Shown here piece after piece: positions 32,468 through 40,926 of a stretch of DNA of 53,217 nt. The position numbers were made by a program, and so were the translations under genes. Within the stretch, counting starts at the first letter, position 1; the number at the start of each line of letters is the position of its first letter. The notes beneath the pieces were generated by a model, which did not search any database, had not been told where the DNA came from, and was given only the letters and a program-made list of their open reading frames with translations. The stretch comes from Clostridia bacterium (lineage in GTDB: Bacteria > Bacillota > Clostridia > Oscillospirales > Acutalibacteraceae): positions 1 to 53,217 of the forward strand of contig CAAGBN010000013.1 in assembly GCA_900768075.1 (NCBI GenBank), given 5' to 3'.

Positions 32468-35203
32468 ATGCAACAGAAATTACTTGCTTATCTGAAAAAA
32501 GCTCTGGCGTCGGTTATGGCTCTTTTAGCTTCACTTTCAATCTTTGGCAGTGGCGATGTGGCTGATAAAATCACATCACGCCCTGAAGAAAACACTGTAA
32601 CTGCCTATAATAACGCTGACACAGTAGCTGACTATATTCTTAATATCGACCCTACTGATGAGATACACGATATCAGCGACCTGCTTTACGGTATCTTCTT
32701 TGAGGATATCAACTTCGCTGCTGATGGCGGTCTCTATGCTGAAATGGTAGTCAACCGCTCATTTGAATACGGCAAAATTGCATCTGACGATGAGCTTCAC
32801 GGCTATAGTAGAGTAGGCACCCCTGAGCTTGAAATAAAAAAATCAGACGGTCTTAATGAAAATAACCCCAACTATCTCATAATCAACAATACTTCCGACA
32901 ATCTTGCAGGTATTGCCAACAGAGGCTTCCTTGACGGTATGGCTATAACAGAAGGTGCAGAATATGACTTCTCTGTCTATGCTAAGGCTATTGACGGCTA
33001 TGACGGTAAAATTACTGTAAGACTTATCTCTGACGGCCATATTGCAGCTGAGGCTGTAATTGATTCTGTCAGCTCCGATTGGACAAAATACAGTGCTACT
33101 CTTGTTTCTTCTGTTACCGACACCAACGGTGTTTACCTTGAGGTGCTTATTGATAAGGGCAGTGTTGCTGTTGATATGGTTTCACTCTTCCCCGAAACGT
33201 ATAAGGATCATGGTATGAGAAAAGACCTTGCCGAAAAACTCGAAGATCTCTCTCCTGCTTTCCTTCGCTTCCCCGGTGGCTGTATCATTGAGGGTTGGGA
33301 TGAAGAAAGTGCCTATAACTGGAAAGACTCTATCGGTACAGGCAGAGACGGTTTACCTCTCGAGTTTAATGGTAGATACGGCGATGTTGCCGCAAGAAAA
33401 TACGGTGTCAACCTTTGGACTGACCCCAACGGCACAGAAGACCCACAGCCAAGCTATATGAGCTACGGTCTCGGTTTCTATGAATATTTCCAGCTTGCTG
33501 AAGATCTTGGTGCTATCGGTGTACCCGTTATCAACTGTGGTATCTACTGTCAGCTTCGTGGTCAGGGTGGTCTTGATGTTTATTCCGAGGAGTTCCAGCA
33601 GTATCTTCAGGATATGCATGACCTTGTAGAGTTCTGCCGTGGTGATGAAAATACAACCTGGGGCAAGGTAAGAGCCTCTCTCGGTCATCCCGAGCCCTTC
33701 GAGCTTAAGTATATCTGTATCGGCAACGAGCAGGAAGGCGACATCTATTTTGAAAGATATGAAATCTTCCTTGAGAGCTTTAATAAAGCTAAAAAGAACA
33801 ACCCCGAATTATATGAGGGTCTTGAGCTTATCTATTCTTCAGGCTCAGATGATGCTACAAGCGGCAAGTACTATTCAGCTTCATATGAATACGCTAAGGA
33901 TTACATCACCTCTAACGGAATAACAGCCGACGAATTTGCAGGTGCTACCGACCATCACTACTACAATGATCCCGACTGGTTCTTTAAAAACGCAGACCAC
34001 TACGACGAAAAGAACTACTCAAGAACTGTTGAGAATATGACTGACACCCACTACGGTGGAGGTATCAAGGTATTTGTAGGTGAATATGCAGCACGCTCAA
34101 ACAGACTTGAAGCAGCACTTGCTGAAGCTGCATATATGACAGGCCTTGAAAGAAACGGTGATATCGTTGTTATGGCAGCTTATGCTCCCCTCTTCGGCAA
34201 CCTTACAGCAACCCATTGGGCACCTGACCTTATCTGGTTCAACAATCATCTTTCAACAGGCTCAATCAACTACTATATGCAGAAGCTCTTCTCAAACAAC
34301 CCCGGTGATACTCTTGTGGGCACCGACTTCATCGGTGCTGAAATTGAAGCAGAGCCTCTTAAGGGTAAGGTTGGTCTCGGCACCTGGTGGACACAGGCTG
34401 AATTTGATAATGTCAAGGTAACTAACAATAAAAACGGCTTAACCCTCGGTCAGGATAAATTTATGCTTCCCACTAACTTCTGGTGGAAGTGGCAGCAGGT
34501 TACAGACGGTGACTGGGACATCAAAAAAGGCAAGCTTCAGCAGACTAACTCCTGGCACGCTTACAACCAGCTTGGTGCTATCTCCGTTTTCGGTGACGAG
34601 GACTGGTCAGATTACACCTTCACCTTTGAAGCAACCAAGCTTGAGGGTGGTGAAGGCTTCCTTATCCCATTCCTTTATGAAGATGAAAACAATATGTTCT
34701 TCTGGAATATCGGCGGTTGGGAAAACACAAAATCTGCTCTTCAGATAGTTGAAAACGGCATCAAGACTGAAGCTATACCTGAAACAACAACTGACTTCAC
34801 AGTTGAAACAGGCAGAACATATGAAATTAAAATTGTTGTAACAGACTACAACATCAAGGGCTATATCGACGGCGAGCTTCAGTTTGACTACACTCCCGGT
34901 GATACTACCAACGCTGAATGTTATCAGGTTGTATCTACCGACGAGGAAACAGGCGACATCATCATCAAGCTTGTAAACAGAACTGAAAGTGACCGCGTAG
35001 TTGCTGTTGACCTTAACGGTGTTAAAGTTAAGGATGAAGCTACTGTTTATCAGGTAGCAGGTACATCTCTTTGGAACGACAATATCCTCGGTGCTAAAGA
35101 AGAATGTATTATGAAAGAATTCACGGTAAACGGCTTTAGCAGTAAGTTTAACTATACTATCCCCCAGTACAGTGCTACTGTTATCAGACTTCACACTAAA
35201 TAA
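32468..35203 (+). CDS. secreted GH51 alpha-L-arabinofuranosidase, multidomain
   Basis: A 911-residue protein with CAGGAGGA upstream and a signal peptide (residues about 1-45). GH51 motifs: LLYGIFFEDINFAADGGLYAEMV (in the first 110 residues), RFPGGCIIEGWDEE, YICIGNEQEGD with the acid/base Glu, and KVFVGEYAARSN with the nucleophile Glu. Residues 140-245 are an inserted CBM4/9-like domain. Residues 625-790 add a concanavalin-type/DUF1080-like module (TFTFEATKLEGGEGF). It removes arabinose side chains outside the cell, feeding the araA pathway. No LPxTG or dockerin is visible, so it is probably released. Confidence 0.9.
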   Translation: MQQKLLAYLKKALASVMALLASLSIFGSGDVADKITSRPEENTVTAYNNADTVADYILNIDPTDEIHDISDLLYGIFFEDINFAADGGLYAEMVVNRSFEYGKIASDDELHGYSRVGTPELEIKKSDGLNENNPNYLIINNTSDNLAGIANRGFLDGMAITEGAEYDFSVYAKAIDGYDGKITVRLISDGHIAAEAVIDSVSSDWTKYSATLVSSVTDTNGVYLEVLIDKGSVAVDMVSLFPETYKDHGMRKDLAEKLEDLSPAFLRFPGGCIIEGWDEESAYNWKDSIGTGRDGLPLEFNGRYGDVAARKYGVNLWTDPNGTEDPQPSYMSYGLGFYEYFQLAEDLGAIGVPVINCGIYCQLRGQGGLDVYSEEFQQYLQDMHDLVEFCRGDENTTWGKVRASLGHPEPFELKYICIGNEQEGDIYFERYEIFLESFNKAKKNNPELYEGLELIYSSGSDDATSGKYYSASYEYAKDYITSNGITADEFAGATDHHYYNDPDWFFKNADHYDEKNYSRTVENMTDTHYGGGIKVFVGEYAARSNRLEAALAEAAYMTGLERNGDIVVMAAYAPLFGNLTATHWAPDLIWFNNHLSTGSINYYMQKLFSNNPGDTLVGTDFIGAEIEAEPLKGKVGLGTWWTQAEFDNVKVTNNKNGLTLGQDKFMLPTNFWWKWQQVTDGDWDIKKGKLQQTNSWHAYNQLGAISVFGDEDWSDYTFTFEATKLEGGEGFLIPFLYEDENNMFFWNIGGWENTKSALQIVENGIKTEAIPETTTDFTVETGRTYEIKIVVTDYNIKGYIDGELQFDYTPGDTTNAECYQVVSTDEETGDIIIKLVNRTESDRVVAVDLNGVKVKDEATVYQVAGTSLWNDNILGAKEECIMKEFTVNGFSSKFNYTIPQYSATVIRLHTK

Positions 35204-35210
35204 AACTAAA

Positions 35211-35233
35211 AGCAGTGGTTTCCACTGCTTTTT
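35211..35233 (+). terminator. intrinsic terminator of the GH51 gene
   Basis: AGCAGTGG and CCACTGCT pair around TTTT and are followed by a T run. Confidence 0.7.
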
Positions 35234-35257
35234 ACTTTTGGTTTTCAGTTTCTGCAA

Positions 35258-35358
35258 GAGGTAGACTGCGGCTCCATAACCGAACTGCGTTCGGTTCAGC
35301 GACTACAGTCGCTGTGAAACGCCCAAAGGCGTTTCAATGGAGCCGCCTCTACCCTCCT
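35258..35358. repeat. cloverleaf-like repeat, copy 2
   Basis: GCGGCTCCAT (35268-35277) pairs with ATGGAGCCGC (35337-35346). Three hairpins fill the inside: ACCGAAC/GTTCGGT (35279-35295), CAGCGACT/AGTCGCTG (35297-35314) and GAAACGCC/GGCGTTTC (35316-35335). With the terminator before it and the perR promoter after it, it accounts for the 35204-35521 gap. Confidence 0.75.
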
Positions 35359-35413
35359 GCACCAGTTTCAAAATTTTCCTGAAAAAAATCTCAAAAAAAT
35401 TTGAAAAAACCTA

Positions 35414-35442
35414 TTGACAAATGCATAAACATAGGGTATACT
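35414..35442 (+). promoter_or_regulatory. promoter of the perR-like gene
   Basis: TTGACA at 35414-35419 and TATACT at 35437-35442 are 17 bases apart. Confidence 0.7.
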
Positions 35443-35452
35443 GTAGTCAAGT

Positions 35453-35473
35453 TAATGATAATGATTATCATTA
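35453..35473. promoter_or_regulatory. Fur/Per-type operator
   Basis: TAATGATAATGATTATCATTA is nearly palindromic and matches the Fur/Per box pattern. It lies just after the predicted start point, so bound repressor would block the perR-like gene itself. Confidence 0.75.
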
Positions 35474-35521
35474 CCGATAAGAACAGAGCAAAAAGAAAAC
35501 AATCTGAAAGGCGGTAATCTT

Positions 35522-35899
35522 ATGGCAACACTGCGAAACAGTAAACAAAGAGATGCCGTGCTTAAGGACTTACAGCTCCGATATGACCATCCAACAGCTG
35601 AAGATGTTTACCTCAGTGTAAAAAAAGCAGTTCCGTCTATCAGCCTTGCAACGGTCTATCGAAATCTGAAGCTTCTTGAAAGCGAGGGACTGATTCTCAG
35701 AATCCCCACCTCTGACAGCGACAGGTATGACGGTCACACTCATAATCATTACCACTTCACCTGCAAGGATTGCAGAAAGGTACTTGATCTTGATATCGCT
35801 GACCAGAAGCCCGTTACAGAGCCAAAGGGTTTTGACGGTACCATTACCGGCCACTCTCTTATGTTTTTCGGTTTATGCTCGGAATGTAAAAAATATTAA
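35522..35899 (+). CDS. perR: Fur-family peroxide regulator (PerR-like)
   Basis: A 125-residue regulator with AAAGGCGG upstream. The N-terminal winged helix has HPTAEDVY and SLATVYRNLKLLESEG. The regulatory metal ligands of PerR can be placed at His23, Asp70, His76, His78 and Asp89; the aspartates distinguish PerR from Fur and Zur. Structural zinc cysteines are C81/C84 and C119/C122. It would sense H2O2 by metal-catalysed histidine oxidation and repress antioxidant genes. The autoregulatory box at 35453 and the reverse rubrerythrin gene 33 bases downstream support this. Confidence 0.85.
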   Translation: MATLRNSKQRDAVLKDLQLRYDHPTAEDVYLSVKKAVPSISLATVYRNLKLLESEGLILRIPTSDSDRYDGHTHNHYHFTCKDCRKVLDLDIADQKPVTEPKGFDGTITGHSLMFFGLCSECKKY

Positions 35900-35932
35900 A
35901 AAGAAAAAATTAAATTTTGGAGGAAACAAATT

Positions 35933-36469
35933 ATGAAAAAGTATTATTGCCCCGTATGCGGTTGGGAAAGTGACGAAGCTGTAGAAAGATGCGCTATCTG
36001 TAAGGCTCCTATGAAGGAAAGAGAAGTTGGCGAAATGACTTGGGCTGCTGAGCACATTCTCGGCGTAGGCAAAGAGTCAAACGTACCTGAAGAAATTATC
36101 ATGGGTCTTCGCGACAACTTCAACGGCGAATGCTCAGAGGTTGGTATGTACCTTGCAATGGCTCGTGTAGCTCACAGAGAGGGCTACCCCGAAATCGGTC
36201 TCTATTGGGAAAAGGCAGCTTATGAAGAAGCTGAACACGCTGCAAAGTTTGCAGAGCTCCTCGGTGAAGTTGTAACAGCCAGCACAAAGAAGAACCTTGA
36301 AATGAGAGTTGCCGCTGAAAACGGCGCTACACTCGGTAAGTTCGAGCTTGCAAAGATGGCTAAGGAACTCGGTCTTGACGCTATCCATGACACAGTACAC
36401 GAAATGGCTCGAGACGAAGCAAGACACGGCAAGGCTTTCGAAGGTCTTCTTAACAGATATTTTGGTTAA
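35933..36469 (+). CDS. reverse rubrerythrin
   Basis: A 178-residue protein with GGAGG upstream. Unlike classical rubrerythrin, the rubredoxin domain is N-terminal (C6, C9, C20, C23). A four-helix diiron domain follows, with FNGECSEVGMYLAMA, YEEAEHAAKFAE and MARDEARHGKAF carrying the Glu/His ligands. It reduces H2O2 (and, in clostridia, helps O2 reduction) using NADH-derived electrons through rubredoxin partners. It lies directly after the PerR-like gene, probably co-transcribed and peroxide-induced. Confidence 0.9.
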   Translation: MKKYYCPVCGWESDEAVERCAICKAPMKEREVGEMTWAAEHILGVGKESNVPEEIIMGLRDNFNGECSEVGMYLAMARVAHREGYPEIGLYWEKAAYEEAEHAAKFAELLGEVVTASTKKNLEMRVAAENGATLGKFELAKMAKELGLDAIHDTVHEMARDEARHGKAFEGLLNRYFG

Positions 36470-36542
36470 TTAACACTTAAGGGGGTATGATTCAGTTCAT
36501 ATCCCCTATAAAAAAAGAAAGCATTATAAGGAGGATTAAACA

Positions 36543-36737
36543 ATGTTTGATTATGTAATCTGTAACTGTAAAAAGGTAAGCTTCTTCGACGTTGAAGATG
36601 CACTGAATAAATTTGATAAGTTCGAAGACTTAGAGAAAAACTTTGAGGAAGTACAGAAAATCACAAACTGTTCAACAGGTTGTGGTGGCTGTCACGGCAA
36701 AATCCTCGATGCTATTTCAGAGTTAATGAGCAGATAA
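36543..36737 (+). CDS. BFD-like [2Fe-2S]-binding protein
   Basis: A 64-residue protein with AAGGAGG upstream. Cysteines in ICNCKK near the N-terminus and in CSTGCGGCHGK match the spacing of the bacterioferritin-associated ferredoxin (BFD) domain, which holds a [2Fe-2S] cluster. It is probably a small electron carrier. It follows the reverse rubrerythrin gene after a hairpin (GGGGGTATGA/TCATATCCCC at 36483-36506) without a T run, so read-through and RNA processing are likely. Confidence 0.75.
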   Translation: MFDYVICNCKKVSFFDVEDALNKFDKFEDLEKNFEEVQKITNCSTGCGGCHGKILDAISELMSR

Positions 36738-36757
36738 CTCCCCTATACTGAAAACCC

Positions 36758-36788
36758 AGAGTGACTGAATGGTCACTCTTTTTATTTT
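36758..36788 (+). terminator. terminator of the perR-rubrerythrin-BFD operon
   Basis: AGAGTGAC and GTCACTCT pair around TGAATG and are followed by a T-rich run. Confidence 0.75.
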
Positions 36789-36819
36789 GCTGTCACTCTC
36801 CCATTTTTTGCATAGCACA

Positions 36820-36848
36820 AAAAACTCACCCCTATAAAAGAGGTGAGT
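36820..36848 (-). terminator. terminator of the 5'-nucleotidase gene
   Basis: On the complement, ACTCACC and GGTGAGT pair and are followed by six T. Confidence 0.7.
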
Positions 36849-36886
36849 TATATTATTTAACATTCGAAATAAATGATATCAGAGTA

Positions 36887-38629
36887 TCACGCTGCAATAA
36901 GACTTTTAATGCAATTCCAAAGTAAGCATAATATTGTTTCAACAAAATCACTTATTAAAACAAACAACTTATTTTCATCGTCACTGTCATCGTCTTTATC
37001 ATTGATAATTTCACCGTCAGTAAATGTAATGTTGACTTTCGCCTCAGCATAATCCTGACCAACTGTACCGCCAAGCTTATCAGTGATATATGACTCAAAG
37101 GCTTCTACATCAAGTATGCCGTCATTCTGAAGAACTTTTGAATTCTGGAGCATCTTCAAGCCGCTTCCGTATTCAAGAAGATAATAGTTTGTTGCAGCTA
37201 TGGTGTAGTTTTTATCAAGTTCAAGAGGCTCATAAGCACCGCTTTCTCTGTTGAGCACTTTAATATCATATACCTTGTACTGACCTGAAACACCCGCGAA
37301 ATCTTCATACTCATCAAGCACAACAGATGACGGAATGCTTGTATTAAATGAGAATGTCAGTCCTGAAAGATGAGGGAATGCACCGCCTTCGCCCGGATAA
37401 TACATCATGGTCATTTCAAGCATATCTTTTAATGTCTGACCGCTGACCTCTGATAAAACAATGGAATTATTAAAGGGAAGTACATTAAGCATATTATTAA
37501 AAGTAATGTCACCGGCTAAAATATCTGCACGAAGATTTCCGCCGTTGATGTATCCGATATCTGCACCAACAGCATATCTGAATGCATCTGCACACAAATC
37601 ACCAAGGTTGGTTTCATTGTTTCGTACAAGTCGGTTGCCGTTTTCATCTTTTGTAATGAGATCAACTTCACTGAAGGCTACCTTACGCTCGCCTAATTCA
37701 GAATATTCGGAATAAATCTGTTCAATACAGGCATCTACTGCAGGGTCTGTTGACTTATAGTCCTCAGTTTTTATAAGCTGTGTTTCAAGATTTTCTCCTG
37801 AAATTGTAAGCTTACCGATATACTCAAACTTTGTACCTGTTGAGCTTAAAAGAACGTCGTTTCCGTTTTTATCTTCTATTGTCTGACTTTCTATTACGCT
37901 GTGTGAATGTGCATCAAGCACAACATCAAATCCGCTTGTATTTCTGATTAGGGTTTCTACATCCTCAATATCACCGTATATTTCGTCTTCGGCATATCCG
38001 ATATGAGAAAGAGCTACAATATAGTCTGCACCCTGTGCATGAGCAGAATCTATATTGTCCTGTACAACATCATACAAATCTGTAGAATGAAAATTATAAA
38101 TATAATTTCCGTTTTCATCCTTGAACTGAGCAGGAGAAGATGAAGAAATTGTAGTCGGAGTTGTTATACCGATATAAGCAACATCTACATCGCCGTAAGA
38201 AACAATAGAATATGGTTCGAAATACGGTGTATTCTCCCCTGTTTTTTCAAAGTTACAGCAAACAGGCTTGGTGTCCATCATGTCAGTTAACTCAGCAAGG
38301 CGCTCAAGACGGTAGTCAAATTCGTGATTACCTAAAGCTACCGCATCATAGCCGACAAGATTCATAAGCTTTACAATATACTCACCTCTTGATATAACAC
38401 CCAGGCTGTTACCCTGAATATAGTCACCGCCTGAAACCACGCCGACGTGAGTATAGCTTTCCTGCAATTCTTTTTTCATTGCCGCAAGCTTTGAATAGCC
38501 CTCTATTACGCAGTGCACGTCATTTTCGTAAAGAATAACTATATCATCATTCACTGCAAAAACAGATATAGGAAGCATACTGATTATCAGCAATAAGCAA
38601 GTGATAACAACTGCAATTTTCTTTTTCAT
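36887..38629 (-). CDS. secreted 5'-nucleotidase (UshA-like)
   Basis: A 580-residue protein with a signal peptide (residues 1-25). The metallophosphatase domain has ILYENDVHC, VVSGGDYIQG, LGNHEFDY and LDAHSHSVIE in order. The C-terminal nucleotidase domain has NLGDLCADAFRYAV, YINGGNLRADI, and LNVLPFNNSIV. It would release phosphate and nucleosides from extracellular nucleotides. After an acidic linker (DDDSDDEN) it ends with an unusual hydrophobic, amphipathic segment (about 25 residues, NKLFVLISDFVETI..LLWNCIKSLIAA) instead of LPxTG. A similar end occurs in the surface protein at the right edge of the window. Confidence 0.9.
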   Translation of the reverse strand: MKKKIAVVITCLLLIISMLPISVFAVNDDIVILYENDVHCVIEGYSKLAAMKKELQESYTHVGVVSGGDYIQGNSLGVISRGEYIVKLMNLVGYDAVALGNHEFDYRLERLAELTDMMDTKPVCCNFEKTGENTPYFEPYSIVSYGDVDVAYIGITTPTTISSSSPAQFKDENGNYIYNFHSTDLYDVVQDNIDSAHAQGADYIVALSHIGYAEDEIYGDIEDVETLIRNTSGFDVVLDAHSHSVIESQTIEDKNGNDVLLSSTGTKFEYIGKLTISGENLETQLIKTEDYKSTDPAVDACIEQIYSEYSELGERKVAFSEVDLITKDENGNRLVRNNETNLGDLCADAFRYAVGADIGYINGGNLRADILAGDITFNNMLNVLPFNNSIVLSEVSGQTLKDMLEMTMMYYPGEGGAFPHLSGLTFSFNTSIPSSVVLDEYEDFAGVSGQYKVYDIKVLNRESGAYEPLELDKNYTIAATNYYLLEYGSGLKMLQNSKVLQNDGILDVEAFESYITDKLGGTVGQDYAEAKVNITFTDGEIINDKDDDSDDENKLFVLISDFVETILCLLWNCIKSLIAA

Positions 38630-38858
38630 TGTTCTTTCCTCTTTCTTTGTATAAATTTTACATAACCATTATACATACAGATTATTACAAACTGCTTACA
38701 AATCATACTGTATATGAATATTTTTCAGACAAAAGCTCATCTGTTATTTTTTATCGCAGTACCTATTTTTTCAAGGGACGTCAATTAGAATCAAAATTCG
38801 CTAATTCAAGATTCATAATTATTAATTAATTTGTCAATACTACCTGCGAGGTGATATT

Positions 38859-39014
38859 ATGCAAAAATATATCTGCCCTTGCGGCTACATTTATGACCCG
38901 GAGAAAGGCGACCCCGAACACGGTGTCGCTCCCGGTACCAAGTGGGAGGATGTGCCCGAAGACTGGCTCTGCCCCACCTGTGGTATCGGCAAGGATATGT
39001 TTTACGAGGACTAA
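38859..39014 (+). CDS. rubredoxin with a CxCG first knuckle
   Basis: A 51-residue protein with GAGGTGA 6 bases before the ATG. It has the rubredoxin layout: YIYDPEKGDPEHG, APGTKWEDVPEDWLCP and CGIGKDMF. Iron ligands would be C6, C8, C38 and C41. The first pair is CPCG, one residue shorter than the usual CxxCG, which may shift the redox potential or iron geometry. Probable electron carrier to reverse rubrerythrin or related peroxide reductases. It is too short for many gene callers. Confidence 0.85.
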   Translation: MQKYICPCGYIYDPEKGDPEHGVAPGTKWEDVPEDWLCPTCGIGKDMFYED

Positions 39015-39020
39015 AAAATT

Positions 39021-39052
39021 AAGGAGTTGCTTTCCCTTGCAACTCCTTTTTA
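39021..39052. terminator. intrinsic terminator after rubredoxin
   Basis: AAGGAGTTGC and GCAACTCCTT pair and are followed by T-rich sequence. It lies between convergent genes. Confidence 0.75.
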
Positions 39053-39056
39053 TTTA

Positions 39057-39749
39057 TTAAGCTTTGTCAGCGTTTTTCTTTGTCATCTTCTTTACAACAA
39101 CACTCATAATTACAACAAAAATCGGAATGGGTATGATATAAAGAAGGCTGTAGGGATTTGATAAGTCACCCTTGTTGGCAAGAAATGAGAAAAGCACATT
39201 AAAGGGTAACATACCAAGATTTGATGCAATAAAGAACTTCCAGAAGTTTACACCCATAGCACCGTAGATAACACTCATAAGGTCTGAAGGGATAACACCT
39301 GAAGCTTTGACAACATACACCACCATAAACTCATTCTGGCCCGCAAATTCATCAAGCTTTTTGATTTTCGGAAAACGTGCCTTAAGGGTATCAAGCAGAT
39401 CCTTACCTGCGAATTTACCGAAGAAATAAGGCAGAACAACACTGCAGGCAACAGCTATTGCATTGACAAGAATTGCTGTCCACACATTGTCGAAAAGCAG
39501 ACCCGAAACTGCAAGGATAATTGCAGGAGGGAAGATAAGAGCGAATGACTTGATAACTGTAAAGGCTATGATTATAAGGGCGATTGTAAGAGTACCACCT
39601 GATATATAGCTTGAGATTTCAGCTGCGTTTTCAACATTGATATCAAACTTATTCATAACTATAAGCATTGCAACAACCATACAAGCCATAAACACAAGTG
39701 CCGCTATCTGTAAGCCCTTTATAACCTTGTCATAATTTTTCTTTTCCAT
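39057..39749 (-). CDS. TVP38/TMEM64 (SNARE-associated, DedA-superfamily) membrane protein
   Basis: A 230-residue protein with about five to six membrane segments. The family core is visible: FPPAIILAVSGLLFDNVW, LPYFFGKFAGKD, and VVKASGVIPSDLMSVIYGAMGVNFWKF in pieces. Members are thought to move or scramble lipids in the membrane. The N-terminus is cytosolic and basic. It stands alone, with a terminator close to its stop and a REP-type region before the next gene. Confidence 0.8.
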   Translation of the reverse strand: MEKKNYDKVIKGLQIAALVFMACMVVAMLIVMNKFDINVENAAEISSYISGGTLTIALIIIAFTVIKSFALIFPPAIILAVSGLLFDNVWTAILVNAIAVACSVVLPYFFGKFAGKDLLDTLKARFPKIKKLDEFAGQNEFMVVYVVKASGVIPSDLMSVIYGAMGVNFWKFFIASNLGMLPFNVLFSFLANKGDLSNPYSLLYIIPIPIFVVIMSVVVKKMTKKNADKA

Positions 39750-39826
39750 ATTTTCCCCTCCGATTTATGATGTTCCTATTGTAATACAAAATTCATAAAA
39801 ATGCAACAACAATTGCATAAATATAA

Positions 39827-39857
39827 AAAAGTACAGCCCGATATGAACTGTACTTTG
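39827..39857 (-). terminator. terminator of the nrdG-dut operon
   Basis: AAAGTACAG and CTGTACTTT pair, with a T run on the complement. It lies past REP copy B from the dut stop. Confidence 0.65.
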
Positions 39858-39873
39858 ATATCTTTTTATGTCG

Positions 39874-39927
39874 CTCGCCGCGGGGCATTACTTTTTCCTA
39901 TCGCGGAAAAAGTAATCAAAAACGCGC
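39874..39927 (-). repeat. stem-loop repeat (REP-like), copy B
   Basis: ATTACTTTTTCC and GGAAAAAGTAAT arms, with CTCGCCGCGGGG on the left and CAAAAACGCGC on the right. It ends 3 bases from the dut stop codon. Confidence 0.65.
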
Positions 39928-39930
39928 TAA

Positions 39931-40374
39931 TTATTTTCTGCCAGTTGAGCCGAAGCCACCTGCACCTCTTACAGTATCGTCAAGCTCATCGCTGAAGATA
40001 AAGTTTGCAGTGATAAAGGGGGCAATAATCATCTGAGCAATACGCTCCCCTGCTTCAACTGTCTGAGCCTCGGTGCCGTGGTTATGAAGAGCAACCATAA
40101 CCTCACCTCTGTAGTCAGCGTCAACAACACCAACCTTATTGGCAGGAGCAAGACCCTTCTTGCAAGCAAGTCCGCTTCTTGCATAAATAAAACCTGCATA
40201 TCCCTCAGGAATTTCAAATGCAAGACCTGTAGGAATGAATTTAGTTTCATTCGGCTGAATTGTCACAGCCTCATCAATAGCTGCATACATATCAGCACCT
40301 GCTGCATACTCACTGCCGTAAGTAGGCATCTGAGCGTTATCGCGAAGTTTCTTAATTCTTAAATCAAATTTCAT
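39931..40374 (-). CDS. dut: dUTP diphosphatase
   Basis: A 147-residue trimeric-type dUTPase with all five motifs: AAGADMYAA, ARSGLA, VGVVDADYRG, GERIAQMII and RGAGGFGSTG at the end. It hydrolyses dUTP to dUMP and supplies the dTMP precursor. It overlaps nrdG by 11 bases, coupling dUTP removal to anaerobic deoxynucleotide synthesis. Confidence 0.95.
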   Translation of the reverse strand: MKFDLRIKKLRDNAQMPTYGSEYAAGADMYAAIDEAVTIQPNETKFIPTGLAFEIPEGYAGFIYARSGLACKKGLAPANKVGVVDADYRGEVMVALHNHGTEAQTVEAGERIAQMIIAPFITANFIFSDELDDTVRGAGGFGSTGRK

Positions 40375-40900
40375 TTATGTCACCCTCCCAAAGTGTAATT
40401 TCACCATTTTCTTCGGTTTTTCTCAGGTCAATAATTCTCTGATTTTCTGACCCTTTGAAGCGAAGCTTAAGGTTTTTCAGCTCCTCGACAAACTTGCCGT
40501 CCACGAGGATATCTATATTTTTAAGCATTTTTTCTGTGATACTCTTATCACAAAGACGACCTGAAAGCAGGTCTGTTTCATAGGTATAACCCGTATAGCA
40601 CCATATATTTTTATCAGGGTAAGTCTTTTTTATAGTGTCCAATACATCAGCAAGTACAACCTGATTTCTGGGCTCAAAGGGCTCACCGCCAAGCAGTGAA
40701 AAGCCTTTGATATAGTCGGGCTTCATAGCCTCAAGTATTCTGTCGAGGCTTTCACGAGTGAACTCCTCACCGTAAGAAAAGTCCCATGCTTCTTCATTGA
40801 AGCAGCCCTTACATCTATGAGTACAGCCACTGACAAAGAGAGATACTCTCACACCCGGTCCGTTTGCCACATCAAAGGGCTTTATGGTTGCAAAATTCAC
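40364..40900 (-). CDS. nrdG: anaerobic ribonucleotide reductase activating protein
   Basis: A 178-residue radical-SAM protein. C26-x3-C30-x2-C33 (CTHRCKGC) binds the [4Fe-4S] cluster, and LLGGEPFEPRN is the SAM-binding GGE motif. It generates the glycyl radical on NrdD. The start (MNFATIKPFD) has AGGTG upstream. It is separated from nrdD by about 215 bp of repeats, but is probably in the same transcript. Confidence 0.93.
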   Translation of the reverse strand: MNFATIKPFDVANGPGVRVSLFVSGCTHRCKGCFNEEAWDFSYGEEFTRESLDRILEAMKPDYIKGFSLLGGEPFEPRNQVVLADVLDTIKKTYPDKNIWCYTGYTYETDLLSGRLCDKSITEKMLKNIDILVDGKFVEELKNLKLRFKGSENQRIIDLRKTEENGEITLWEGDINEI

Positions 40901-40926
40901 TTCTTAACACCTCTTTTCATTCTCAC

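Noticed and set aside
34607..35257. 216-codon leftward frame opposite the GH51 gene
   Set aside because: It is antisense to strong GH51 coding sequence, with an implausible amino-acid composition.
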